From: Dyadobacter sp. 3J3
GTDB taxonomy: Bacteria > Bacteroidota > Bacteroidia > Cytophagales > Spirosomataceae
DNA length: 64,000 nucleotides
Direction of reading: 5' to 3'
Assembly (NCBI RefSeq): GCF_009801115.1
Contig: NZ_VTOL01000007.1
Location: forward strand, 310,001-374,000
The notes under the pieces were generated by a model. It searched no databases, was not told the origin of the DNA, and saw nothing but the letters and a program-made list of their open reading frames with translations. Of the stretch, positions 54,053 to 63,231 are shown piece after piece. Every line of letters begins with the position of its first letter. Position 1 is the stretch's first letter. The position numbers and the translations under genes are program-made.

Positions 54053-54064
54053 TTCTGTTTTATT

Positions 54065-54682
54065 CTATTTGAACGCAGAAACGTTAATGATATTTTCACA
54101 AAATTCATATTCCTGCTTAACATTCGAGCCTAGCAGAACAAGTTGTTTTTCAGTCGATTTTCGGACGTTATCAAGATACCAATTTATTCCGGTCACATCG
54201 AGATTTGTTGTAGGTTCGTCCAAAAAAATAATAGGGACATCCGACATAAAAGCCAGACCCAGCTTTACCCTTTGTTTCATCCCAGACGAAAAATGACGAA
54301 TCACTTTTCCGCTTGCATGGGATAACTGGATAAAATCTTCGAAATCCTGACTGCAAATATTATTTTTCAGCGGCTTGAATTTCTTATGAAAATCAATAAG
54401 CTCACGCAATGTAAATTCTTCTATCAATTCGAGGTAAGGCGCTGCTATCACCAAATGTTTATACCATTGCTCCACCTCAATTTCCTGTCCTTGATGATTA
54501 TAAATGATCGTTCCTTCCGTAGCCGGAGTCATGCCCGTAATCAATTGCAGCAAAGTAGATTTTCCACTTCCGTTAGGCCCTACAAAAGTGTACATCTGTC
54601 CTTGTTCCAACACAAAACTCGCCCGGCGAATGATCCATTCCTTCACGAATTTCTTTCCTATATTTTCAACTTTAATCCGCAC
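54065..54682 (-). CDS. ABC transporter ATP-binding protein without an adjacent permease
   Basis: A 205-residue ABC ATPase with Walker A GPNGSGKST at 35-43, signature FSSGMKQR at 131-138 and Walker B IIFLDEP at 151-157 followed by TTNLD. The length is that of a minimal ATPase domain. No transmembrane partner is next to it, so it either pairs with a permease elsewhere or acts alone. It is embedded between a beta-lactamase gene and a T9SS protein gene in the same direction, with spacers of 12 and 49 bp. Confidence 0.9.
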   Translation of the reverse strand: MRIKVENIGKKFVKEWIIRRASFVLEQGQMYTFVGPNGSGKSTLLQLITGMTPATEGTIIYNHQGQEIEVEQWYKHLVIAAPYLELIEEFTLRELIDFHKKFKPLKNNICSQDFEDFIQLSHASGKVIRHFSSGMKQRVKLGLAFMSDVPIIFLDEPTTNLDVTGINWYLDNVRKSTEKQLVLLGSNVKQEYEFCENIINVSAFK

Positions 54683-54731
54683 AGTTTAATGATAGAGTGA
54701 TTGAATAAGTGAATGACAGAATGGGCAGTCA

Positions 54732-55652
54732 CTACTTTTTAGCAAGAAAATAATCGTAGGCCTGTTTTGAAATTTTAGCCATTACTGCATCACGGCTTTT
54801 TTCATCCAGTTTTGTGTGCGCTAGAAAAATAACGACCGCCACGTGTTCTCCGTTTGGCAAAGTAATAATACCCACATCATTGGAAGCGGCAGTTATTCCC
54901 TGCTCGTTCGTACCCGACATACCGGTTTTGTGCGCAACTTTGGTGTTTTTAGGCAATAAACCTTTGATTTTATTTGGACCCGTCGTAGTTTCCGTCATGG
55001 TTTTCATGAGAAAATTAGTACTGGCTTTTGACAAATTTTTGCCCTTGTAAAAAAGATCCAGCAACCGCAGCATGGCTCTCGGTTTGCACCAGTTCTTGAA
55101 CTGCACATTCCAGGCTTTTGACATCTCCTCTTCGGTAGTTGCAATCGCGATACTTTTTATTCCCAAACTATGAATGTACTGATCCACTTTTTTAGGCCCG
55201 CCAACCAAACGGAATAATAGATCACAAGCATTGTTATCACTGTTTGCAACAGCATAACCAATCAATTCCGAAACTTTAATATCGACCTCCCCATTCGGAT
55301 ATTTTTCTCTTAATGGACTCCATGTTTTTGGAAGCAAATCCTTTTTGGTAACATGGATTTTCTGATTTAGAGATAATTTGCCCTTATCGACCTGATCAAG
55401 AACAGCCATTGCCAGCGGGAATTTATACACGCTTTGCATTGGATATTTATGTCCTTCATTGAACAAAAAAGTCTCCTTATCTTCAAGACTCATAATTGCG
55501 ACGCCAACATCACTTTTTGAAGCTGTAATGATTTTATCAATTTCCTGACGAAATATTTCATGCTTTTTTTGTGCCGAAACATTCAGGCTACAAACCAGGA
55601 AAAAGGCAATTAGGCAAAAAGGTAAAGATTTGAAGTTTTTGTTGATGGTCAT
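54732..55652 (-). CDS. Class A beta-lactamase (subclass A2-like)
   Basis: A 306-residue exported serine beta-lactamase. Signal peptide 1-27 (LIAFFLVCSLNVSAQ). Catalytic motifs are present: S74-V-Y-K77, S138-D-N140, and K242-T-G244. The omega-loop segment TTEEEMSKAW at about 173-181 supplies the likely general-base Glu (probably E174), in the arrangement of the PER/CfxA/CepA-like A2 subclass of Bacteroidota rather than TEM/SHV. Hydrolysis of beta-lactams is expected, but the range cannot be predicted. It lies inside a cluster of ordinary chromosomal genes, with no mobile element nearby, so it looks intrinsic. Confidence 0.92.
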   Translation of the reverse strand: MTINKNFKSLPFCLIAFFLVCSLNVSAQKKHEIFRQEIDKIITASKSDVGVAIMSLEDKETFLFNEGHKYPMQSVYKFPLAMAVLDQVDKGKLSLNQKIHVTKKDLLPKTWSPLREKYPNGEVDIKVSELIGYAVANSDNNACDLLFRLVGGPKKVDQYIHSLGIKSIAIATTEEEMSKAWNVQFKNWCKPRAMLRLLDLFYKGKNLSKASTNFLMKTMTETTTGPNKIKGLLPKNTKVAHKTGMSGTNEQGITAASNDVGIITLPNGEHVAVVIFLAHTKLDEKSRDAVMAKISKQAYDYFLAKK

Positions 55653-55675
55653 TGGTGTCTGTATGATATAACGTT

Positions 55676-56902
55676 TTAAGATTTAATTTCGCTGGATTCT
55701 GTCTGGCTTTGTCCGTTGCCACTTCTTAAACGTGTAAGCTTAACAAGTTCAATTCTTGTATCCTGCATAGAAATAATTTGAAAAGAATATGGCGACATAC
55801 TGATATCATCATTTACTTCGGGCAAGTCGCCATGTACGTGAATGAGCATTCCGGCTAATGTATCATAATCTCCTTCCGGCAGATCCCATCCGTATTTTTC
55901 GTTAAGGTAATCTACTTCATGACGCGCACTCAAAATGTAAGTATTATCGTCAACTTTGCGCTCCGTCCAGTCTTCTGTCGAATCGTATTCGTCCTGGATT
56001 TCTCCAAAAATCTGCTCCACGACATCTTCCACACTGACGAGGCCGGAAGTTCCGCCAAATTCATCCACAACCAAAGCCAGACTTCTGCGTTCTTCCAGAA
56101 AGCGTAACATCAGGTCACTTGCGGGCATCGCTTCCGGAACAATCAAAATTGGCGTAACGATACTGCTGATTTCCTTAGGTTTTCTGAAAAGAGATAAGGC
56201 GTGACAATAGCCCAAAACATCATCAACGGATTCCCGATATACGATTATTTTCGAATGTCCGCTGGCCAGAAAAGTCCTTTTCAGATCTTCAATCGTATCA
56301 TTTACGTTGACTGCTGAAATTTCAGTACGTGGAATCATACAATCCCGGATCCTCAAATCCTTAAAATCCAGCGCATTGATAAACATTCGCTCATCAATAC
56401 TATGATCCTCAAAATCCGGATCATCCGCTGACGCTGCCTCATCACGCAAATGATGTGTAAGCGCGCTTTCTGTAACAAAAGGCTCAACCAGCCAATACAA
56501 AGGCGTCATAATCCATTCAGCTAAACGAACCGGAAACGCTTTTAAATCTAAAACTTTTGGAAAAATATACCCGATCCTCACCCATAGCGTGTAACACAAA
56601 ACCCACAAAATGGCCAGTGCGACAAAAAGAACTAAAATCGTTAATTCTTCTGCAATGCCAAACGAGTCTTTAAGAATTGGAAAGACAAAAGCTACTGCAT
56701 AAAAACAGCCCAGAGCAACTACGGCAAGCCGGACCATCCGTAAAAGCCGGCGCCAATAAAGCGTCTGAAATATTACATTGGCATTTTCATGTCTGAGTGT
56801 ATACCTGTCAATTGAAATATCCAGCAGCACAGCACGGACCGCACCATAATAACCAGCCAAAACAAAAAATAAAACCGCCAGACCGACCAGAAGAATGTTC
56901 AT
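55676..56902 (-). CDS. CNNM/CBS-pair membrane protein (HlyC/CorC family)
   Basis: A 408-residue membrane protein with an N-terminal four-helix transmembrane region (about 1-155), a CBS pair (about 190-305, RDCMIPRTEISAV ... VVDEFGGTSGLVSVEDVVEQIFGEI) and a C-terminal CorC_HlyC (transporter-associated) domain at about 320-395. The architecture is that of the HCC/CorC group linked to Mg2+ or Co2+ resistance; GldE of gliding bacteria is a related protein. The start ATG overlaps the stop of the upstream small membrane protein gene by 4 bp, a translational coupling arrangement. Confidence 0.88.
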   Translation of the reverse strand: MNILLVGLAVLFFVLAGYYGAVRAVLLDISIDRYTLRHENANVIFQTLYWRRLLRMVRLAVVALGCFYAVAFVFPILKDSFGIAEELTILVLFVALAILWVLCYTLWVRIGYIFPKVLDLKAFPVRLAEWIMTPLYWLVEPFVTESALTHHLRDEAASADDPDFEDHSIDERMFINALDFKDLRIRDCMIPRTEISAVNVNDTIEDLKRTFLASGHSKIIVYRESVDDVLGYCHALSLFRKPKEISSIVTPILIVPEAMPASDLMLRFLEERRSLALVVDEFGGTSGLVSVEDVVEQIFGEIQDEYDSTEDWTERKVDDNTYILSARHEVDYLNEKYGWDLPEGDYDTLAGMLIHVHGDLPEVNDDISMSPYSFQIISMQDTRIELVKLTRLRSGNGQSQTESSEIKS

Positions 56903-57135
56903 TTTTTTCTATTTTTAGTAGCAGTCGCTTTTTTTAAAGTCTGTTCTTCAAGTCTTTTCTTTTCAGTTAAAGACGTTTTCAGCCTGTTGAATTGAAAAAA
57001 AAGTAAAAATGTAATACTTAGCAGTAAAAGCCAGTAACTTTCAAATAAGGTAGTACGGCGGAATTCAAGCACCCACAAAATTAAAAAACCGATACAGCCG
57101 GCAATTAAAATGGTTCGGGTTAATTTTGGAGACAT
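56899..57135 (-). CDS. Small two-helix membrane protein of unknown function
   Basis: About 78 residues from the ATG at 57135. A longer frame from a TTG at 57165 is unlikely because that codon is part of a -7 promoter motif, so it would not be transcribed. The protein has two hydrophobic helices (about 7-26 and 32-48) and a basic C-terminal tail (KKRLEEQTLKKATATKNRKK). It has no recognised domain. It is the first gene of the minus-strand cluster and overlaps the CNNM/CBS gene by 4 bp, suggesting a related membrane role. Confidence 0.75.
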   Translation of the reverse strand: MSPKLTRTILIAGCIGFLILWVLEFRRTTLFESYWLLLLSITFLLFFQFNRLKTSLTEKKRLEEQTLKKATATKNRKK

Positions 57136-57162
57136 GGAAAAAATTTTTAATCTATTCTTTTT

Positions 57163-57170
57163 CAAATATA
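57163..57170 (-). promoter_or_regulatory. -7 promoter of the 50-57 kb minus-strand cluster (TATATTTG)
   Basis: On the minus strand this reads TATATTTG, an exact TAnnTTTG match. It predicts transcription starting about 28 nt before the ATG at 57135, which supports that start. A -33 element is not obvious. Confidence 0.5.
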
Positions 57171-57333
57171 CACAGAATGGATTAAAATGGGTAAATCATC
57201 TTTGTTCGTCATAATATCACTTACTTATTTCTACCGTTTTCTTTAAAATAGTTAACTTGCGACAATTCCTGTACAATTAGGCCGCAATCCCCTAATTGTA
57301 AAATTTTTTCTTGATAAAATATCTTACTTTACT

Positions 57334-58413
57334 ATGAGCGAAACTACACAACGCTTTCCTGCCGGTGTTATCACTGGTGACGGAGTTAGCGAAATCTTCC
57401 GTCATGCCAACGAAAATAACTACGCCCTTCCAGCTGTTAACGTAGTTGGAACTAACTCAGTAAACGCGGTTATCGAAACTGCGAAGGCCGTAAATAGTCC
57501 TGTTATCGTTCAGTTTTCGAATGGTGGCGGTATCTTTTTTGCAGGAAAATCTCTTTCAAATACTGATCAGAAAGCTGCTATTGCAGGGAGTATCTCAGGC
57601 GCTCAGCACGTACATTTGATGGCTGAAGCTTATGGCATTCCTGTAATTTTACATACAGACCATTGCGCTAAAAAACTTCTTCCCTGGATCGACGGTCTTT
57701 TGGAAGCTGGCGAACGTCATTTTGATAAGTTCGGCAAACCATTATACAGCTCTCACATGCTGGATCTGTCTGAAGAGCCTTTGGAAGAAAACATCGAAAT
57801 TTGCAGCCAATATTTCGAGCGTATGGCCAAAATTGGTATGACACTTGAAATTGAATTGGGTGTAACGGGTGGTGAAGAAGATGGTGTTGACAACAGTGAT
57901 GTTGACAGTTCGAAACTTTACACGCAGCCGGAAGAAGTTGCTTATGCTTACGAAGAGCTTCGCAAAATCTCTCCAAACTTCACAATCGCAGCAGCTTTTG
58001 GAAACGTTCACGGTGTATACAAACCAGGTAACGTGAAATTGGAGCCGAAAATCCTTAACAATTCTCAGAAATATATTCAGGAGAAATTTGGAACAGGTGA
58101 ACTTCCTGTAAACTTCGTATTCCATGGTGGATCAGGTTCTTCACGTGAAGAAATCCGTGAAGCAATTGAATATGGTGCGATCAAAATGAACATCGATACT
58201 GACGTTCAGTGGTCAACCTGGGAAGGAATTCTTAAATATTACAAAGAAAAAGAAGGATATCTTCAGACGCAGTTGGGTAACCCTGACGGAGCTGATTCTC
58301 CTAACAAAAAATATTATGATCCACGCGTTTGGTTGCGTAAAGGTGAAGAAACAATGATCGCTCGTTTGAAAATTGCTTTCGAAGATTTGAACTGCATCAA
58401 CCGTTTGGCTTAA
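57334..58413 (+). CDS. fbaA: Class II fructose-bisphosphate aldolase
   Basis: A 359-residue class II, zinc-dependent aldolase of glycolysis and gluconeogenesis. HTDHCAKK at 107-114 contains the catalytic D109 and Zn ligand H110. ELGVTGGEEDGVDN (near 175-188), NVHGVYKPG (near 224-232) and FHGGSGSS (near 264-271) complete the active site. The length matches type A enzymes. It is a monocistronic gene with a strong terminator. Confidence 0.96.
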   Translation: MSETTQRFPAGVITGDGVSEIFRHANENNYALPAVNVVGTNSVNAVIETAKAVNSPVIVQFSNGGGIFFAGKSLSNTDQKAAIAGSISGAQHVHLMAEAYGIPVILHTDHCAKKLLPWIDGLLEAGERHFDKFGKPLYSSHMLDLSEEPLEENIEICSQYFERMAKIGMTLEIELGVTGGEEDGVDNSDVDSSKLYTQPEEVAYAYEELRKISPNFTIAAAFGNVHGVYKPGNVKLEPKILNNSQKYIQEKFGTGELPVNFVFHGGSGSSREEIREAIEYGAIKMNIDTDVQWSTWEGILKYYKEKEGYLQTQLGNPDGADSPNKKYYDPRVWLRKGEETMIARLKIAFEDLNCINRLA

Positions 58414-58436
58414 TTTTTTGCAGCTTGCTGTGATAT

Positions 58437-58486
58437 AAAAAAGGAGTTTCGACCGTGTGATAAACACAATTGAAGCTCCTTTTTTA
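58437..58486. terminator. Terminator between fbaA and the HxlR gene
   Basis: AAAAAAGGAGTTTC pairs with GAAGCTCCTTTTTT (one G-T wobble) with an inner GTGT/ACAC stem, ending in a T tract. It serves the plus-strand fbaA and, as the mirror, the minus-strand HxlR gene that ends at 58499. Confidence 0.85.
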
Positions 58487-58498
58487 TTTTATTTTATA

Positions 58499-58900
58499 TC
58501 AACTTTCTACCTCCAAAGCCTCGCCGACTTCTACCCTTCCCATCACATGATTTCTGTGCTTAATTCCCCAAACTCTCAATACATCAATTAATTCCCTTAA
58601 AGATTTTCCGTGTTCGGTTAGCGTGTATTCCACAACAACCGGAATTGAATCATAAACAGTACGTTTTACCAGTTCGTGCGCTTCCAGATCTCTTAATTCT
58701 TTCGACAGCATTTTGTCCGTAATATTTGGAATCTCCTTAGCGATTTGCGTAAAACGCTTGTTGCCAAACATCAGAGAAATAATAATTTGTAGTTTCCATT
58801 TTCCATTCAACGCGTCGAGCGCATCACGTACAGGTAGCAAACTACGCATACAGTCCGTATGATTTAGCCTTTCCGGCATGACCTCTTCTTTTATTTCCAT
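58499..58900 (-). CDS. HxlR family transcriptional regulator
   Basis: A 133-residue winged-helix protein of the HxlR/MarR-like DUF24 family. The core CMRSLLPVRDALDALNGKWKL ... PNITDKMLSKELRDLEAHELVKR ... YTLTEHGKSL is typical, with a redox-relevant cysteine C18 near the N-terminus, a feature often used to sense electrophiles or thiol stress. It is divergent from a nitroreductase gene, its probable target, with a 97-bp shared spacer that carries -7 motifs in both directions. Confidence 0.92.
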   Translation of the reverse strand: MEIKEEVMPERLNHTDCMRSLLPVRDALDALNGKWKLQIIISLMFGNKRFTQIAKEIPNITDKMLSKELRDLEAHELVKRTVYDSIPVVVEYTLTEHGKSLRELIDVLRVWGIKHRNHVMGRVEVGEALEVES

Positions 58901-58928
58901 ACTTCTTAAAGATTCTTACTATCCTATT

Positions 58929-58969
58929 GTATAGTACTTACAAATGTATAGCTTATTTCTTTAAGTTTG
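58929..58969. promoter_or_regulatory. Divergent promoters and candidate HxlR operator
   Basis: TACATTTG on the minus strand (58941-58948) is the HxlR-side -7 element, and TAAGTTTG on the plus strand (58962-58969) the nitroreductase-side one. A direct repeat GTATAG occurs at 58929-58934 and 58946-58951, overlapping the HxlR -7 element. This is a plausible autoregulatory operator, by position only. Confidence 0.4.
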
Positions 58970-58997
58970 CATATCTAAATTTAAAATTGAAACCGAA

Positions 58998-59630
58998 ATG
59001 AGTAACCTGATAGAAACATTGAACTGGCGTTACGCTACAAAAAGAATGAATGGCGAGAAAGTACCGGTAGAAAAACTTGCTGTGATACTGGAAGCTATCC
59101 AACTTTCACCATCGTCCGCTGGAATGCAGCCCTATACTGTTTTCGTGATTGAAGATCAGGAAATTAAAGAGCAAATACAGAAAGTTGCTTTTATGCAGCC
59201 GCAAGTTGCAGAAGCTTCTCACCTGATTGTTTTTGCTTCCTGGACTAGAATTACGGCAGAACATCTTGATCAATACATAAACCTTATCGCTGAAACACGC
59301 GGAATTCCTGCCGAATCTCTGGATGGCTTCAAGACGTCCATCACAAATGGCATTCTTAGCCGTCCGGAAGAAATTAATGCAGAATGGGCAGCCCGCCAGG
59401 CCTATATCGCTCTGGGACATGGACTGGTTGCAGCTGCTTCTGAACAAATTGATGCAACGCCAATGGAAGGTTTTGACGCAAACGGTCTGGATGAAATTCT
59501 TGGTTTAAACGAAAAAGGTTTGCATAGTGTTGTAATTATGACGCTAGGGTACAGAGACACAGAAAATGATATTTTGGCTAGCGCAAAAAAGGTAAGAAGA
59601 TCACAGGAAGAGCTTTTCGTTACAATCTGA
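58998..59630 (+). CDS. NAD(P)H-dependent nitroreductase family protein
   Basis: A 210-residue flavin-dependent oxidoreductase of the nitroreductase/NfsB group. The FMN-binding pattern is at the N-terminus (RYATKRM at about 11-17, LSPSSAGMQPY at 36-46) and the C-terminal GYRDTEND...KKVRRSQEELF segment is typical. It reduces quinones, nitroaromatics or other electrophiles using NAD(P)H. It is divergent from HxlR and followed 39 bp later by a DsbA/FrnE protein, so the trio looks like an HxlR-controlled electrophile or redox-stress unit. Confidence 0.9.
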   Translation: MSNLIETLNWRYATKRMNGEKVPVEKLAVILEAIQLSPSSAGMQPYTVFVIEDQEIKEQIQKVAFMQPQVAEASHLIVFASWTRITAEHLDQYINLIAETRGIPAESLDGFKTSITNGILSRPEEINAEWAARQAYIALGHGLVAAASEQIDATPMEGFDANGLDEILGLNEKGLHSVVIMTLGYRDTENDILASAKKVRRSQEELFVTI

Positions 59631-59669
59631 TAGATTCTAAACATTGCTCAAACTAAAACATAAGCATGT

Positions 59670-60374
59670 ATGAAAGTTGAAATATGGAGTGATGTGATGT
59701 GTCCCTGGTGTTATATCGGGAAACGCAAGTTTGAAAAAGCATTAGAGCAATTTCCACAAAAAGATAAAATTGAAGTGGAATGGAAAAGTTTTCAGTTAAA
59801 TCCTGATATGAAAACGGATCCATCCAGAAGCATTGTGGAATACCTGGCAGACGCAAAAGGTTTTACAGTTGATCACGCCACGCAAATGCTGGACAATGTG
59901 ACAAACGTAGCAGCAGAGGTTGGTTTGGAATATCATATGGACAAAACGGTTTTAGCGAATTCTTTCGATAGCCATCGTTTTATCCAGTTTGCCAAGAAAA
60001 GTAAACTGGGAGATGCAGCAGAGGAACAACTGTTCCACGCTTATTTTACCGAAGGAAAAAATACAGCTGATCACGCTACGCTTATCGATCTTGGAAAGAA
60101 AATCGGGCTTGATGCTGATGAATTAAAGGACGTTCTTGACAGCAACCAGTATGCGGATGAAGTTCGTAAAGATGTTTATGAAGCGCAGCAAGTTGGAGTC
60201 CGTGGTGTTCCATTTTTTGTTTTAGACAGAAAATATGCGGTTTCCGGCGCACAGCCGACAGAAACTTTTTTGGGCGCATTGCAACAATCTTTTCAGGAAT
60301 GGGAAAAAGAGAATCCTGCACCACTTGTTAGCCTCGCCGATGGTGACAGCTGCGACATTGACGGAAACTGCTAG
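59670..60374 (+). CDS. DsbA family oxidoreductase (FrnE-like)
   Basis: A 234-residue cytoplasmic protein (no signal peptide) with a thioredoxin fold. The active-site C11-P-W-C14 sits near the N-terminus, and a helical insertion follows. A conserved cis-Pro region (GVRGVPFFVLDRKYAVSGAQ) is at about 172-191. A C-terminal SCDIDGNC tail adds two further cysteines, as in some FrnE proteins. The family handles thiol redox and stress. It follows the nitroreductase gene by 39 bp and ends in a strong hairpin. Confidence 0.9.
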   Translation: MKVEIWSDVMCPWCYIGKRKFEKALEQFPQKDKIEVEWKSFQLNPDMKTDPSRSIVEYLADAKGFTVDHATQMLDNVTNVAAEVGLEYHMDKTVLANSFDSHRFIQFAKKSKLGDAAEEQLFHAYFTEGKNTADHATLIDLGKKIGLDADELKDVLDSNQYADEVRKDVYEAQQVGVRGVPFFVLDRKYAVSGAQPTETFLGALQQSFQEWEKENPAPLVSLADGDSCDIDGNC

Positions 60375-60398
60375 GTAAGGTATTATTTTTCAGATTTT

Positions 60399-60437
60399 GC
60401 CCTTTCATTGCGTATGCAGTGAAGGGGCTTCTTTTTA
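60399..60437 (+). terminator. Terminator after the DsbA/FrnE gene
   Basis: A 13-bp stem GCCCTTTCATTGC/GCAGTGAAGGGGC (two G-U pairs) with a 4-base loop, followed by TTCTTTTTA. It starts 25 bp after the stop. Confidence 0.85.
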
Positions 60438-60648
60438 TACGGAATAAATATTTCAAATCCGGTGCTCTGATTTCTTAAAACCAACGTATGTATTGTAAGA
60501 TTTACAGACTTTCTTGAACCGTCGGCATGATTATATAGGCGATAGTATTGGAGAAATTTCTATTTTCTATATTACATACCAGAAGCGACTGATAATGATC
60601 TGTTTTAAGATACAATCGCTTCACAAACGGAACACCTGAACTAAACTT

Positions 60649-63222
60649 ATGCATTTATTCTTTTATTCTCTTCTCTTATGCTTCACTGTTTCCCTTTCCC
60701 AAGCCGGAGGAATAAAAGGACGTATTTCAAATAAAAATGGAGATGCACTTCCCTACGCGGGAATTGTAGTACACGGAAGTAGTGACGGAACCATAGCCAA
60801 TGACGAAGGTTTATACGAATTCAGCCTTACACCCGGAACTTACCAATTGGTTTTTCAATATCTGGGTTTCAAAACATTGACTCAAACCGTTGTTGTAGGA
60901 AATGATTTCAAGGAGCTCAATATCACGCTGGAAGAACAGGCGCTGAATCTGGGAGAATTTACAGTTGGAAATAAAAGAGAAGATCCGGCGTATACAATCA
61001 TGCGGAAAGCAATTTCCAAGGCGCGTTTTCACCAGTTACAAATTCGCTCTTATCAGGCAAAAGTTTATTCCCGCAGTACCGCGCTGCCTACAAAAATTCC
61101 TTACCTGATTGAAAAAAGATTTAAAAAAGACGGTATACAGGAAGGAAAAGCAATCATCAATGAAAGTATAGCCGAGATTCAATACCGTAGGCCAAACAGT
61201 TTCAAACAGCATATTATTTCAACACGGAACAGTCTGGATAATAGTATTCCTTCACCGAACGAGTATATTTTAGCAAGCTTGTATAGTCCTGAAATTGCCG
61301 GAACCATTTCACCGCTTTCTCCCAAAGCATTTGCCTATTACAAGTTTGAATACGAAGGTTATTTTGAAGATCGCGGCCAGATTATCAACAAAATAAAAGT
61401 AATTCCACGTGCTTACGGTGAAGGCGTTTTCCGTGGCAGTTTGTATATCATCGACGATCGCTGGGCAATTCACAGCTATGATCTGGAAACGACGACGAGC
61501 GGACTGGATATTTTTGCCAAACAGCTTTTCAATCCTGTTCAAAATATTTGGTTACCTGTTAATCAGCAATTTAGAATTAAAGGAAGTTATCTCGGTTTCG
61601 CAGGAGAATTCAAATATCTGGTTTCTTTAACTTATCAAAAACTGGATATTGATCCTGGGCTGAAAGAAGAAATTGTGGTCAACGACCCTAAGGCTGATCC
61701 TGAAACTGCCGAAAAAGTTAAGAAGAAAAACCTGGAAAAAATGATTCAGGAACAGAAAGCATTTTCAACGAAAAACCTTAGAAAATACACCAAAGAATAC
61801 GATAAGGAATTAAAAAAAGAGCAAAAAAAGAATGGTGAAGATCAACGGATTGTCCGCGAAGATTCGATTGTTGTAGATTCCTCTGCAAATAAACGTGATT
61901 CAACGTACTGGGATAATCTTCGTCCGGTTCCCTTGACTAACACCGAAGTTCAGAGTTATGCTTTACAGGACAGTATCAAAATCGCCAAAGATGAACGTAA
62001 AGCGAATGATCATCCGGATTCAACAAATTTCAAACCGCATCATATTCTGATTGGAAATACCTATGTTTTAAGTAAGAGAAATTCGGTTCATATTGAAAGT
62101 CCTTTTCTAGGATTTTATTACAATACAGTGGAAGGTTATGCGCTCAATCTGGCAGCAGAATGGCAGAAAAAATGGGGAAAATCGAGCTATTTTTCAGTTA
62201 GACCTTATGCACGATATACCTTTGGACGGGATAAATTCAACGGAAATGTTCAGATGAATGTCGGCAATGCAAACTCAAATTTGATGCTGACAGGCGGAGA
62301 AATGGTGAATCAAATTAATCGTGATAATCCGATCACACCTTTTGGTAATACGATTTCAACACTGATTTTCGAACGCAACCGGGCAAAATTATATCAATCC
62401 AAATTTGCAAAAGCTCAATACGATATCCGCAATATTTTTGACATCGTAAATATCAGTACCAGCCTGGAATATGAACAACGGAAGGAATTGTTCAATATGG
62501 AAAATATCAATTCATATATCGACTGGCCCAAACGTGTTTTTACGCCAAATCGCCCCCTAAACGACGAAGAAAGTAATACCGGATTTCCTGATCACGATGC
62601 GATGATTTTCCAGGTCAGCGCAGACATTCGTCCATGGCGGCGGTATGTGGTGAGAAACGGAGAAAAGCGTTATTTACGTACAAGAAAACCAGCGTTCAGT
62701 ATTTTATACAAAAGTGGATTACCTTTCGCCGGTGATGTGGATTACAAATTTTTACAAGGAGGAATTCGTCAATCGATAGAACTTGGACCACGGAACAATG
62801 TAAGTTATTCGGTAAAAGGCGGTGGTTTTTTAAGTAAAAAGGAAATGTATTTTCCAGATTTCAGGCATTTTCTAGGTAACGAATCCTTTTTCAGAATGGG
62901 GGATCCGTTAACGCAATTCAGGAGTTTGCCTTATTACGAACACAGTACAAAACAATGGTTTATTGAAGGTCACGCGCTTTGGTCGATGCAACGGTTTTTG
63001 GTAACCCAGATTCCCGTTTTAAGATTGGCAGGAATCAAAGAAACGGTACAGGTCCATTATCTTTTCTCCCCAACTTCGCGGCATTATTCAGAACTTGTTT
63101 ATGGTTTAGACCATATTTTCAAATTCTTCCGGATAGAAACCGTTGCCCAGTTTGACGAACAAAAATTGCAAAAAATAGAATTCCGGGTTGGGACGATTTT
63201 CAGGATTTCGGATCTGAGATAG
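60649..63222 (+). CDS. DUF5686 and carboxypeptidase regulatory-like domain outer-membrane protein
   Basis: An 857-residue outer-membrane protein. Residues 1-19 form a signal peptide. Residues about 20-100 are a CarboxypepD_reg-like Ig fold (IKGRISNKNGDALPYAGIVVHG). The remainder matches the DUF5686 pattern (DPAYTIMRKAISKARFHQL, then a beta-barrel with FFRMGDPLTQFRSLPYYEHS and a terminal FRVGTIFRIS). A lysine/glutamate-rich linker (about 355-400) interrupts the barrel region. The function of DUF5686 proteins is unknown. It is the only gene between the strong terminator at 60.4 kb and the long inverted repeat at 63.2 kb. Confidence 0.85.
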   Translation: MHLFFYSLLLCFTVSLSQAGGIKGRISNKNGDALPYAGIVVHGSSDGTIANDEGLYEFSLTPGTYQLVFQYLGFKTLTQTVVVGNDFKELNITLEEQALNLGEFTVGNKREDPAYTIMRKAISKARFHQLQIRSYQAKVYSRSTALPTKIPYLIEKRFKKDGIQEGKAIINESIAEIQYRRPNSFKQHIISTRNSLDNSIPSPNEYILASLYSPEIAGTISPLSPKAFAYYKFEYEGYFEDRGQIINKIKVIPRAYGEGVFRGSLYIIDDRWAIHSYDLETTTSGLDIFAKQLFNPVQNIWLPVNQQFRIKGSYLGFAGEFKYLVSLTYQKLDIDPGLKEEIVVNDPKADPETAEKVKKKNLEKMIQEQKAFSTKNLRKYTKEYDKELKKEQKKNGEDQRIVREDSIVVDSSANKRDSTYWDNLRPVPLTNTEVQSYALQDSIKIAKDERKANDHPDSTNFKPHHILIGNTYVLSKRNSVHIESPFLGFYYNTVEGYALNLAAEWQKKWGKSSYFSVRPYARYTFGRDKFNGNVQMNVGNANSNLMLTGGEMVNQINRDNPITPFGNTISTLIFERNRAKLYQSKFAKAQYDIRNIFDIVNISTSLEYEQRKELFNMENINSYIDWPKRVFTPNRPLNDEESNTGFPDHDAMIFQVSADIRPWRRYVVRNGEKRYLRTRKPAFSILYKSGLPFAGDVDYKFLQGGIRQSIELGPRNNVSYSVKGGGFLSKKEMYFPDFRHFLGNESFFRMGDPLTQFRSLPYYEHSTKQWFIEGHALWSMQRFLVTQIPVLRLAGIKETVQVHYLFSPTSRHYSELVYGLDHIFKFFRIETVAQFDEQKLQKIEFRVGTIFRISDLR

Positions 63223-63231
63223 GTTTTAGCA

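Noticed and set aside
54386..54700. 104-codon plus-strand frame opposite the ABC ATPase
   Set aside because: Antisense shadow of a gene with Walker and signature motifs.
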